Positions 1 through 11,300 of a stretch of 64,000 nucleotides of DNA are shown one piece after another. The notes under the pieces are model-generated. The model was not told where the DNA came from and made no database searches. It saw only the letters and a program-made list of their open reading frames with translations. Each line of letters starts with the position of its first letter. Position 1 is the first letter of the stretch. The position numbers and the translations under genes were made by a program. Source of the stretch: Marthasterias glacialis (Eukaryota > Echinodermata > Asteroidea > Forcipulatida > Asteriidae); the NCBI GenBank assembly GCA_911728455.2, contig OU452232.1, positions 7,617,226 to 7,681,225 on the forward strand, read 5' to 3'.

Positions 1-594
1 AATTAATGAATGAAAGTCCGGGTAACGGCGGACCGTGGCTCGGTCGCTGTATCCCTGGGGTTTGAATGGCAAGCCAACAGCGCGTTCCGTTGGTTCGGGA
101 AATTCGCGGCTGGCCGGCCTCGCGAATTTACAGCCGGGAATTGGTAATTCGCAGTTGGCATTTGCGGCTGGGAACGGGTAGATTCAGCCTACTTATAGTT
201 GAAGTCACTATTTTTGACGGTTGCAACAAGTGGACAAGCGTACACGTTACCCCTTGACATATTTTGTTTTATTGAACGATTTCTCTTTAATTACGGGGCA
301 TTTCTCACTAAAATATTTTCAAAGTATACTGATATAATTGTTCAGTGGTAAAAATAGTAAGATCATTTTTAGAAATGTGAGTCCACAATGGATCTTTAAT
401 ACAAACACTAACCACCATTTTGAATGTCGGCCTAGAGTGTCAGAGAATATATCACTGGGTTGGCACAAATCTGCCCTTAAAAAAAATACATCAGATATTG
501 AAGAATTTGTGTTGGTTACCACATTGTTTTATCAGTGACGTGAGTATTTCGATAGCATTATTGTATTAAATGATATTGCTGGAGTTTTTTGCAG
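1..594. other. No supported gene
   Basis: The first 230 bases are moderately GC-rich with short internal repetition of a cgcggctgg/aattcgc motif. The rest is AT-rich. The open frames are short, lack splice context and have no recognisable protein similarity. It is probably intron or upstream sequence of gene 1. Confidence 0.5.
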
Positions 595-679
595 TACAGG
601 CCGACCGTACTTTTGCCAACCAAGCTATAGGCAAAAAACTTGTGGCTGTGACGTCGCACACCCAGCTAATTTGACTTAC
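595..679 (+). CDS. Possible gene 1 exon: Cys-rich extracellular loop
   Basis: A clear acceptor (gctggagttttttgcag) is followed by an open frame read from 596: 28 residues with four cysteines, ending in an N-glycosylation-type sequon (NLTY) just before a gtgata donor. The exit phase is 0, matching exon 1060-1167, so the loop would lead directly into the last helix. Against it: the donor is weak, the entry phase would differ from the equivalent gene 2 exon, and the stretch is short. Confidence 0.3.
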
Positions 680-1059
680 GTGATAATGTTACTGTCGCAT
701 TGGCGCTTAGGTCTCTGCGTTTAATTTCAAGTAATGTGGTGACCAACCAAGCATGAACCATTTTACGCTTGCGTAGACAAAATACTGGGCAGATTTTAAG
801 CTTACCACATACACATGGAAATAAATGTCGGCTTTGCTCCAAATCTCTTTCGCCGTAATTTGTTTTCTTTTTGAGAGATGGACTTCTGAGAAAGACGGCC
901 TCTCAATCGAATTTGTCTTGCAGGATGTTGCTACTAGAACATGTTTTTTCTTCTTACATTAAATACTACAAAAAATCAATCCTAGCACAGCACCGTTCAT
1001 CTGATACTAATACAAGGTAGAGTCAACTTCTCTTAACTTCTCTAAACTATAATTTTCAG

Positions 1060-1167
1060 GTTGGCGGCCATCTTGTTTTCTGCATCATTGAAATCGTCTA
1101 CGCATTAAACTTATCAGTGCTCTTCGCCACCGCATCTGCAGAAGAACAGGAAACGTCAGAGGATGTG
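1060..1167 (+). CDS. Gene 1, exon encoding the last transmembrane helix
   Basis: This is 108 bases, exactly 36 codons, phase 0 at both ends. The acceptor is aattttcag and the donor gtaagt. The product is a single hydrophobic helix of about 22 residues followed by EEQETSEDV, the start of the cytoplasmic tail. It corresponds in position and phase to the 132-base exon at 9447-9578 of gene 2, although sequence identity is low. Confidence 0.7.
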
Positions 1168-3905
1168 GTAAGTATACCAATGGCATAAAATTGTCGTTTC
1201 ATCGCGTGGGTGTTCAACGAGATCAAATCCTATTGTGAGTGCCGGGTTTACTGGTTTACCTGGAGGTGTCCGATACCCAATGTCTAACGTTTCGGCACCA
1301 AGTAGGATTTTGCATCAAATCCTGTGTTTTAAAGTGGTTGCTCATTGGGGCAATTGCTAAGGTGGGGGAGGGGGGCTTGATGGTATGGTTGCCGGTCTGT
1401 AACCGTGTTGAATATCACTGCATTTCCGTCCCAAGTTGAAAAAAAAAATGTAAATCAGATTTTGTGCATTTTTCTTTTCTATTTTGTCATTCCTTGCTGT
1501 TCACATTTTCACAAAGTTTCAGGATCTAACATGTAACAGTTTGATAATTACAGTAAATAACATGAAGCGCGAGTCACTAGATTTTCCAAATTTGAGTTTT
1601 CACGAAGTGGCGAATTTTGATTAAAAACGGCAACTGATAGAAATGGAAAATGAGCAAAGCGAAAAATGCCCCGAGATCCAAGTCAGTGGTCCGAGTTACT
1701 TTACTAACCTGGGGCGTGTTTTGGCGACCTCAACCAGAAACAAGTTTGAGCTTCGGTCATTGGTTTAGCGTTTTCGCGCGTTCCGTTCAACCGCATTGAC
1801 GCAGCTGTTCCGACCAAACCGTAACCGAGTTGTTGGCTCGGTTAGGCTTGATTTCAAGATGGCTGATTCCAAAAACATTACAAAAAGTGTCGACAGAATT
1901 CTTTTAAAAATGAACAATCTTAAAACATACCAATCCAACAATGTTGATAAAATTACAAAAAAATAAATTCCATTACTTGAAAACAAAAAGAAGGCTGTTT
2001 ATTTGAGAGCATTAATTTCTAAGAAATGTACCCACGTTACAAACTGTTCCTGGTTACCAACCCGTTTTTGCGTAGCTCTCAAAAATTGTTGTGGTCTATG
2101 AATTTGACGTCAGAAACTTGTTTCTTGTCGAGGTCGCCAAAACATGCCCCTGGATTCCTTGACGGTATGACCCGAAAAACGGGTCACACTCTCCAGAATG
2201 TGTGGGGTATGGCCCGATTGGTCAATTTTAACACGGGACCGTGATATCAGTGCAATGTTACTGGGCAGTCAATGCTGGATAAGTTGTGTTTAAGTTCAAA
2301 TCAATATTGCCAATTTGTGCCTTTTATACGTAGAGTCCAATAGAAGCAAGAATAGCCGTTGACGTGATGCTGTCCGTTACTGGCATAATTCAGTTGGTTC
2401 TATCAGTGAGATGTGCTCTGTACGCATCTAAAATTTGCTGTGGCGGAGATTCATTAAGAAGACACAGCAGCAGTCAGAGAACGGTGAGAATGTACAGGCA
2501 ATCTTCAAGAAGTTATTTTGTTTTCATGGAGATATAAAGTCCACTGTTAGAAAGTATCGCTTTTTTATGGGCGAAGTGTTCCCTTTGCATGCTGTACAAT
2601 GGATGCCTCTAAGTTACCTGTACAAGTTGCCTATTATAATATGAAATGGCCCCCAAAATAATAATAGTACAGTTTATACATTTTAAGTCCATGAAATCAG
2701 CTCCTGTGAAATACGTTCGTCTGATTTTTCTGTCAGATGAGAAAATATCATTTGAAGACTTCAAAATAACCGCTGCTTTTTTTCGAAAGCAGCACATAAT
2801 ACTGTCCCATATGGTCATGCACAAAATCCCTGACAATAAAACAAAGCACTTTTCGTTGTTTGTATTCTAACGTGGACTACCTAATTATTATATGATATTT
2901 TCACAGTTTTATTTTGTTGACGTTTTTCGTAAACATTAACGAATGTGCTTGAATTCAATCTTCCAAAAACCAATGACACAAGAAGAAAAAGTAGCGATTG
3001 GTAAAGTACCACCCACCTTAGGAAATATCCTCCAGTGCAATGCTCTAATAACAATAATACCGTAATGCCTACAATAAGTAGTATTAGGGAATGTATAATT
3101 TGTCCAAATTTTACCTTTTCTTTCAAGGTGACACAATATTCAGAAGCTTGAGCAAGTTAGTATCATGTTTTTAATTTTTTATTTTTATTTTTTTTTTTGG
3201 TACCAAATTAACAAACGCATAAAAGCCTCATTACGTTTCCACATATTGATTTTGTAGTTTCCGAGTCGAACCGTGGAAGTTGAAGCTAGAAATAGCGACA
3301 ACGATGTGCCACAGACACCGAGTGCCGTAGCCCCGCCCCCGAGTTATGGTAAGAACGTGGACGCTTGATGGCGCCCTTTTCATTTATAATATCGTTTCAT
3401 TTATACCTGCAAAAAAGTTTGTTGTCTCTTCTTGAAGTCCACCTTTAATGGACAAATAAGTTTGTGTTTTTTTTGCGCTAAATGGAATTTTGATGGCAAA
3501 GTTAGATCTAGAAACACAATTTTTAAATCAGGAAAAGTACAGATCTTGTTCCAGTATTGCAATTAAATTTCTTGTTTCTGTTTTCTATGTTCAATAGCAT
3601 ACGTCAATGCGTCTGCGCCACAGTCTAGTTTAGTCCGATTCGCTAATGGGAACTACCCACCACCACCAGCCTATGCGGACCAGCCACCTTCGTACAATGA
3701 AGTGACGGCTGGAATGGTTGCCTGGACTCCATCCTCTATGCAAATTCAGATTTCGTATACAGCAACGGCCGAGGGACAGGCAGCAGTTGACAATGAAGCT
3801 GGAAACCAGGCTACAGAAACAGAGACAGTGCAATCCCCACAAACGGATCCACCCGAGGAGGTGCTCCCAGACCAAAATGGTGGAGAAACAGAAAATGGAG
3901 AGTGA
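1060..3905 (+). CDS. Gene 1: PPxY-tailed multi-pass membrane protein, C-terminal part (three exons, 5' incomplete)
   Basis: Three exons, 1060-1167, 3258-3348 and 3598-3905, join in one open frame of 168 residues ending at TGA 3903-3905. The first exon encodes a hydrophobic helix (CIIEIVYALNLSVLFATA) followed by an acidic stretch, so it is a last transmembrane segment. The other two encode a proline- and glutamate-rich tail with three PPxY motifs: PPPSY across 3333-3347, then PPPAY and QPPSY at about 3655-3696. PPxY motifs are the usual ligands of WW domains, for example in NEDD4-type ubiquitin ligases. All introns are GT..AG with pyrimidine-rich acceptors, in phases 0 and 1. Gene 2 downstream has the same tail intron layout, so this is probably its tandem paralogue and, like it, a four-helix protein of CD20/MS4A or ENTREP style; that family call is tentative. 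The start and the first three helices are not identified and should lie upstream. Confidence 0.72.
1708..2153. mobile_element. Inverted-repeat element in gene 1 intron
   Basis: The left arm 1708-1748 and the reverse complement of the right arm 2113-2153 agree over about 40 bases, sharing the core tgttttggcgacctc and aagaaacaagttt-like ends. The termini read CCTGGGGC and CCAGGGGC. The 360-base interior has no coding frame. This is a MITE-like structure; no target duplication is clear. Confidence 0.6.
3258..3348 (+). CDS. Gene 1, first tail exon
   Basis: This is 91 bases, entering in phase 0 and leaving after the first base of a codon (G|CA, Ala). The acceptor is tgattttgtag and the donor gtaaga. 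It encodes a polar, acidic linker ending in APPPSY, the first PPxY motif. Gene 2 exon 5 (10979-11057) has the same entry and exit phases. Confidence 0.75.
3598..3905 (+). CDS. Gene 1, terminal exon with two PPxY motifs
   Basis: The acceptor is ctatgttcaatag. The exon encodes 101 residues after the split alanine codon and stops at TGA 3903-3905. PPPPAYADQPPSYNEV carries two PPxY motifs nine residues apart. It is followed by a Gln/Glu/Thr-rich, low-complexity, strongly acidic C terminus. No further helix is present, so the tail is cytoplasmic if the topology matches gene 2. Confidence 0.78.
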
Positions 3906-6235
3906 TATTATCAGTCATCTACCCTTAATATTTCCTGCATGCTATGCAATAGTATGCAACGAGTTGTACTATATGCAATGATATCCAACACCTTTTGATA
4001 AGAAGGGGCCAGACTATTTCTTCTTCTTGCCTCGGTTCATTAATTACATTACTTTGGAGGGAATAACAACAAATTAAAACTTTAGATTGGTTACAAGTGA
4101 TACAAATTAAAACTACTTGATTGTCCCAGCCTCGTTGATTTATACTGTTGACTGCCAATAGAACTTACACTTGCAGCAGCCATCTTTTTCAGATGACCTG
4201 CAGGTAATATAGATAAACATACGAATGATGTACAAACAATGTGCCAGACTATTTTCCCTCCCGGCCTCGGTTTGGTTGCGTTGATTTGGATGGACTGTTC
4301 ACAAGATTAAATATCTATCATACAGACGCCACCTTCGTTGACACATTCTCTGTACGCAATAACTGTGAGGAATTGACTCCGATCAGCACCACTTTCGTTA
4401 CAACGAAGTGGATGGAAAAAAGAACGGCTCCATACATAAAACCGACAGGAAGACATCGAAATTCAAAGCCATAATAATAGATAGATTTTCAAGTCTTGGG
4501 AGTTATCTTTAATTAATGTTAACTTCCTCCGTTGTATTCTATTTAAGTTTTTGTTTTCAATGATAATTACTACAAATAACGTTGAAAGCTTCAGATTAAC
4601 GTCTGATATATAATGAATTGCATTTATTTTTGTAATTCAAAATATCACTGGTGTCACATGCACCTTCCCTTCAAAATCATTCGGTTCCGTCCAAATTATA
4701 CCAGTAGTTGAATATTTTGTTAATTGCCAGTCAAAATAACTTATGTAAAGCGCTGTAAATAAATTCCATTGATAAGAAGTGCTCGTTTTGTTTGTTGTTC
4801 TACGAGTTAGATTCGATGCGTGTTTGATTGAAATGGTTTGTATACTGCATAGTACAATGTACTTTAGACTGTACTGGATAATGATTAACAAACCTATGAC
4901 TAGCAAATTGCAATCTTTTTGATTAAACCTGGTAGAATGGTTGAGCAGGTCACAGGTCGAGTAGAATCTGTACTTGTCACTAAATTGTACCTTTGTCATT
5001 TTTGGGGGGTATGTGGCTAATAGTAACGTTCATTTACTGGTACGTTTACTGAGGATGCTATCACTGTTATGCTGGATCTTAGAGGAATTTTAGGATGGTG
5101 AACGTCGTACGTCAAGAGGTTTGAGAATTTGGGTGTGGTGCTTTTATTTCAGGTATGATGACGTTAAAACGTGTTGTGTTTTATTTTAATGTCATTTTTT
5201 TAAGTGAGGCAGGCGCCGGAGGCAGGCGCCGTCTCATTATGAACACAGTTGATCTGTCAGCATTAGTACACATCGTCGTCATCATTGTATGCTGTCGTCG
5301 TCGTTGTCCTTGTCCTTTGTCATGTCGTCATCATTATCATCATTCAAACAACAGGGGTCTTTGCATCATTTCAAAGAACTAGGGAGATATTTTGCTCTAA
5401 TGTCTAGAAAAGATTTGACCGTCACAAGCCATCTAATCGAGGCATTTGACTGAAAATTCTATATGTTTGACGGGGTTAGGATGGTGGGAGAAGTCTATGC
5501 GAATGTCATCCAAGGTAACATTCAAAACAATCACCAACATTATCATCATCATCGATAATTATTACCAACACCATCATGGCATTCTATAAGAAAGACTGAC
5601 GGCTTCATTAAAAGTATATAAAGAGATATGGGAAACATGACTGTCGCACTTATGTTTCATTTTCTAGTTCTAAAATCATGTTTTTGTTATTGTTGCAAGG
5701 TACCTTATTACATTCCTTAGGCTGGGGGAAAATGGTTGTTATTGTTTGAGGTGACAGGAAAATTAGTGCAATGAGATTAATCTATGGAGATGTCGTTGTC
5801 GTCGTTGTTGTTGCGTTATCGTCGGCGTCGTCATAATAAAGTGAGAGGAAGAATTTACATCAAACAGTCGTTTAAGTGATATCATTTTTTGAAATCTAAA
5901 CATTATTTGTTTTTGTTAATCTATTGTGCTATTATTAAGCGATATTGTATGATAAAACATATCAAAGGTCATTATCAACAAATCTAAATATATTGTACAA
6001 CACACCAACCATAAATACAAATCATCGAAAATATTGTAGCTTCGGAATCATTTGAAACTATATTATTTCATATCATTTCATTTCATATTAACAATGTTGT
6101 CATATTTTCATACAGGCCTGATTAGTTATTTTTAATTCATTTTTGTTTTAGCAATTATGAAACGGAGTTCTAGACCGATCAACTCTCATTGAAAACATGT
6201 TGTTATTATACTAAAGTTCGTTTTGTCTTATACAG
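3906..6235 (+). other. Gene 1 3' UTR and intergenic spacer
   Basis: The stretch after the stop is AT-rich. gccagactattt followed by a cctcggtt block occurs twice (about 4007 and 4241), suggesting a small local duplication. An AATAAA lies at 4758-4763, a possible but unproven poly(A) signal. Degenerate trinucleotide tracts of the TCG/TCA/TTG type lie at 5272-5345, 5530-5575 and 5788-5838. No gene is visible. Confidence 0.5.
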
Positions 6236-6249
6236 AAGCTTTATTAAAG

Positions 6250-6441
6250 ATGGCGGACACAAGGCAAGAGCGCCCTCGTCGCTTAACGGCTTCATATCGG
6301 GGCGCTTTGGTTAACCCTGTTTATATGATGGGGATATTTCAGCTCATAATGGCGCTCATTATAGGCGTTGTGGGCATGCTGGCATCTTCAAGGTCGTGTG
6401 CCTTTAGCATCATGTGGGTGTATTTCTTTATTTCTATATGG
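6250..6441 (+). CDS. Gene 2 exon 1 (start codon, helix 1, first half of helix 2)
   Basis: 64 codons ending in phase 0 at donor TGG|gtgagt. A basic N terminus (RQERPRR) precedes helix 1 (MMGIFQLIMALIIGVVGML), a short loop SSRSC and the beginning of helix 2. The frame is also open upstream to 6223, but there is no earlier ATG and an acceptor-like AG lies at 6234-6235. Confidence 0.85.
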
Positions 6442-8266
6442 GTGAGTTAGATTTGTGTTTTTTCAAACTCAAGTTTATGTTTTAATACAAAAAAATAATG
6501 CGAAAGAGTAAATATTTATATTGAAATGGTTGGCAGACGCATTATAAAGAAGTTTTTAGTTTATTTTTGACACCATTTGCCCTTAAAAATGCCATTTAAA
6601 ACTCTTTCTGTGTAATCGATTCCATAATCCGATATTTCAATTAATTTTGTTTGGGGATTTTTTTTTTCAGTATATTGTGGCAACTTCCGTTGGTCTTTCA
6701 CCCACAAGACGAGGACTGGCAGAATGCAATTTAAAATATATGAAACGAACGGTGAGAAACTGATCTTTCTACTACAATTTTTTATCAGCCTAAACCGTCG
6801 CTAAAAAAAGTAGGCAATAAATAACTAGGCCTAAATAGTAAGAACATGTTTTAACTATTTTATTTAAAAAAAAATAGTAATAATAATTTCAAAAACAAAC
6901 TTAGAATAATGATTTATGCAATCATTATTCATTCACAATGGTTTATTGTTATCATGCGTTGCAGCCAATTGCTCAAATGTACACGATTTACAGAAAAAGC
7001 AGCTACAAGATTAAAAAGAAATAAAAAAACGCTGAAACTGCGGAAATACAATGTACAGAGCTGGAGTTATAAAAACCCAATAAAAAGGCACAACAAAGTC
7101 ATAAAAAAACAGGACACAATGTAAATTTAGAGGTTTTTGGTAAAGCCTGTGTGATAATACATCACGTAACGAAAAAAAAAAGGATTAACATTCAAGTATG
7201 AGTTGTGCCAATGTCAAGTTAGAAATGGACGGGCAGTGGCGGTTGGGCGGTGGTGGAGGGACGGGTACGATCAACTTGTCAACTTGCAGAGCCCCTTCCT
7301 CCACTTGTTTTTTTCCCCAGTTGTATATAAAGCTGAAACTAAACATTTCATGTCACCCGCTCCCCTCATAAAAAAAATCATGAATTACCACCAGACTCAG
7401 GTCATACATAAATGAAAAGTAACCTATTCTAAATTATACGTTGTGGCAGTTCTTTTGGTGCTCTTTTTCATTATTTTTTTACTGCCTCTTTTCATGTGTT
7501 TTATGTTGGTTGTTTGTTATCATAGATGAGATGCTATAGATTAATGTGTACATTAGGAATCATGTTCGTTCTTGCTGTTATGATCGTGGAACTTATCGGT
7601 TTGTTCCGTGAACCCGTGGACGAAGAGGTAAGTACTATAACTTGTGGTAGAAAGTTGCCTTTTTATAGTTTTTATATATGGAGTATATATGCATTTTTAC
7701 ATCTTTAACTTAACACCGGGCACGTTTCAATGCCTGTTTGTACAATGTGAGAAATAGTCTTGAAACTGCATTGAATTTAGATCGAATTGTGTCCTGCGGT
7801 GAATTTCATTAAATCCTGCGATGAGCTTGTGGTCCAGAAGATGAGAGCACGACTCACAAGTTATCAATGAATTTTGTGTTTGTTTGCGTGCGTAATTCAC
7901 GTTTGAGCATTCTTCGCTTACACAAGTAGCACAGACTGTTGGCGCTAACCCTGACTTAAGTGGAGTAGAGCTATAAAATTGGACACAGATTGTTTCAAAA
8001 TTAGATTGCTATAATTAATGGTGTGCACAACCTTCGTAAGATTGAAAACAAAGATAACGACAACAACCCTGACAACGACGACGACGACGACAACGACAAC
8101 GACAACGATATCGAAAAGGACAATGACATCGAAAATGGCAATGACAACGACAACGACAAAGACAACAACAACATCGACGACAATGACGACGACGACAACG
8201 ACAACGATGACAACAACGATAACGACGGCGACGACGACGACGATGACAACAACAACGACAACAACG

Positions 8267-8327
<61 letters not shown>

Positions 8328-11300
8328 CTAGACCAACACCCCCAACAACAACAACCACCTTCACAGATTTGACCATAACTCACATGGTATAAAGATGGTC
8401 ATGGTAGAAAACTGCCCTTGAAGTATTTATGCCTGAAATCTTATAGGTTTTGAGAAAAGAGTACCCCAAAAATAGCTTCACTCTCGCGAGACCAAAACAC
8501 ATTGTTTTAAAAACGTATCAAGGTTTTTTTCTATTTTTTCTCGTGCTCCATCCAATGACCGGTTTTACAGTTTTGTTATTTCATGTATTTGTTGATACTG
8601 GCCTTTGACAAGTGCTGCAAATCTATTTTTTTGAGAATAAAATTGTCTCAAAAAATAAACAGCTCACAAGTTTAGGACTCGTAACTCTGTTTTATAATTA
8701 TAAGCTGATGTCTTGTCGGATTGTGTTTAAAGAATGTCTTGGTGCCATACTTTTTACGATCCTCATTTGCTACACGAGCTAGTTTCATTACTTGTATCCA
8801 TAGACTTTCCAAAGTTGGGACCTTCTTTTTATTCTCTGGTCTTACATGAACCAATATCAAATTTAAAACAGTCATGGGATAATAAATTACGTTAGACCAC
8901 ACCAAGCGAAGAAGCCTCATACAACTTACGTGACTGCCTTTAAAGGGGCTGTGTCATCACGATTGTAGCCTGTGGCTGTGCGTGGAAAGATGAACTCTCA
9001 ACCAGACACGCACCCGCGAGCGCTTGCAGTCAAATCACAAAGGGTTCAGTCTTTGTCAGACTGTGATGTTACCGCGGGCATAGTAGCTGGGTTAATCCAT
9101 TTTTACTGGTAATCATGACGACACAGCCCCTTTAATTGTCTTTGGTTGGCGCCGGAAATAGTTTCAAATTTCCCGGACTCACACTGACATCGTACATGTA
9201 AAATTGCCTAGGACTGGCTTGTTCTTGTCCTAATCCTCCTTCTACAAAACATTATTGGGAAAAGGCATAGACTAGGCCCTTTCCCTACAACTTCTGCAGT
9301 ATTACTTAGCCTCGATTCTTTTGTCTGCTAAAATATTGCATAAAACTGTACCTCCTGCCCCCTCCCCTTATTTAATATCCAAAACATTTTTAAGGTATTT
9401 TACAGTTCATTTTTTTTACCCAATGTTTGCATTTTCTTTTTAAAAGACAAAGGGATGGACTTGCGTAACGATTCATCTCATTCTTCTTGGTGTTGGGGTG
9501 ATAACTGTGCTTGTCACTATTGGAGGGGTTGTGACGTCAAGCCGGGTCATTATGATCTACGCCGGATTGCAAAGAGAGGTGGGATCATGTCTAGCGCCCT
9601 CTATTGAATCTTTCTGGTTTTACAGTTCCAGCGGTTCAGAAAGCATGATTGCAACTTCTTAGTTTATAGTTTAAATATTACAGTTGAGTTATATTGTGAC
9701 ACTATTCCATAAACCAGGCACTTCTAACCAAAACTCAAATCTGGGTTTAATTACTCATGAAATAGACGACAAGAAGAACTTTTAAACAAACCTATGTTAA
9801 TGCAAGTACTTTTCAAGACAATTATAGTGTTTTAGACGTGTTTCTGTTGACTTCATTTTACATGCCATTTCACTTAAATCTTTCGAGATGCGCCTGATTT
9901 CAGCATGGGGTGTCACAATAACTACTTAAAATTCAGTTTGATGGCTTTCAGCAGTGGAATTATACTAAGGGGGCACGGAGGGCACGGGCCACGGGGTACG
10001 GGGGCCACGGGGCCCCAGGGGTACGGGGCCACGGGGCCCAGGGGTACGGGGGCCACGGGGCCCCAGGGGTACGGGGGCCACGGGGCCCCAGGGGTACGGG
10101 GGCCACGGGGCCCAGGGGTACGGGGGCCACGGGGCCACGGGGTACGGGGGCCACGGGGCCCCAGGGGTACGGGGGCCACGGGGCCCCAGGGGTACGGGGG
10201 CCACGGGGCCCCAGGGGTACGGGGGCCACGGGGACCCAGGGGTACTGGGGCACCGTGGGCTATGGGGGCACGTGCCTCCCCCACACACCTTGCCCCAAAA
10301 TGCGGACTTTTGGGACTAAAAATTATCAGACTAAAATGTTACATTTATTTTGGTAGTAATTGAAATGTTTGTAAAACTGCTTTTCTATTTGCACGCAGAC
10401 AGTGAATTTGTTTTTTTTACCTCCGCGTTAGATTATCTTAGACGGCGTACCAAGAGCATTGAAAAGGGGCTTGTTTACAAAAAAAACAAAAACAAACAAA
10501 CAAACAAAACGTAAATAACAGTTAATTGGCCAGAAGTGCCCCCTACAAAAAAAATGGTGCCCCCCTAAAATAATTTTACCCTAGTTTCACCGCTGGCTTT
10601 GAGGTGTATGATACACTGGGGTGCTATTTACATGCCAAACGACAAACAAAAAGTAAAAGCATTAGGGATTTTTTTTAAAGATGGAAAGTACGGAGTATAC
10701 AGTACTTAACACACGTTCCACATGCCTGCAATCATTATGACGACACAGCCCCATTAACACACATCGGTTGGTAAAACACAACACATAATTTTTAAGGAAT
10801 TGTTCATTCTTGTCATCGATGGTAAAAATAGATTTTGCTCATTTGCATTTCGGAAGTAAAACTTTATCTTTAAGATCAACTTACTAAAATGATTGATTAG
10901 TGTGGTTTGCTTCTTTATAATCGGATACTTCAAAATGATTTTCTTTCTTTTTTTATGTTCTTCTCTTTACCCCATCAGGAGAGAAGCGTATCATTTTCGG
11001 TTCAATCAAACACAGTTTCTGCTAACCTCGGTCAGATAAACTATGCCATGAATCCGGGTAAGCGAAAGTCCAAATATAGTTTGCAAAATTTGTGAATTTG
11101 TCACAACGTCTGTCAACAAGATTGAAAGGTTTGATAACAATTTGGTCGTCCACGCCAGCCTGTGCCACGATTTTGTTTCTTCTTTATCAACAAAAGAAAG
11201 GTCTAGAGCCGCCCGGAAATGCACGACCATCAAGGACACTGTCCAAATGTTGACAACGAGATCGGAAAATTTCAGATATTTTCGGAGAGGGGGAGTTCCT

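Noticed and set aside
4637-4999. 120-codon minus-strand frame
   Set aside because: AT-rich intergenic sequence, no domain, no splice or codon support.
7945-8392. Five long open frames on both strands (poly-Val, poly-Leu, poly-Cys, poly-Thr, Asn/Asp)
   Set aside because: All are translations of the GAC/CAA microsatellite in an intron of gene 2.
8672-8920. 82-codon minus-strand frame ending near a donor-like cac|gtaagt
   Set aside because: No acceptor or family similarity; it sits inside a gene 2 intron beside a MITE.
9905-10363. Collagen-like Gly/Pro frames of 97-152 codons
   Set aside because: They read through the 25-bp GC-rich array and exist on both strands; no signal peptide or Gly-X-Y periodicity beyond the repeat.
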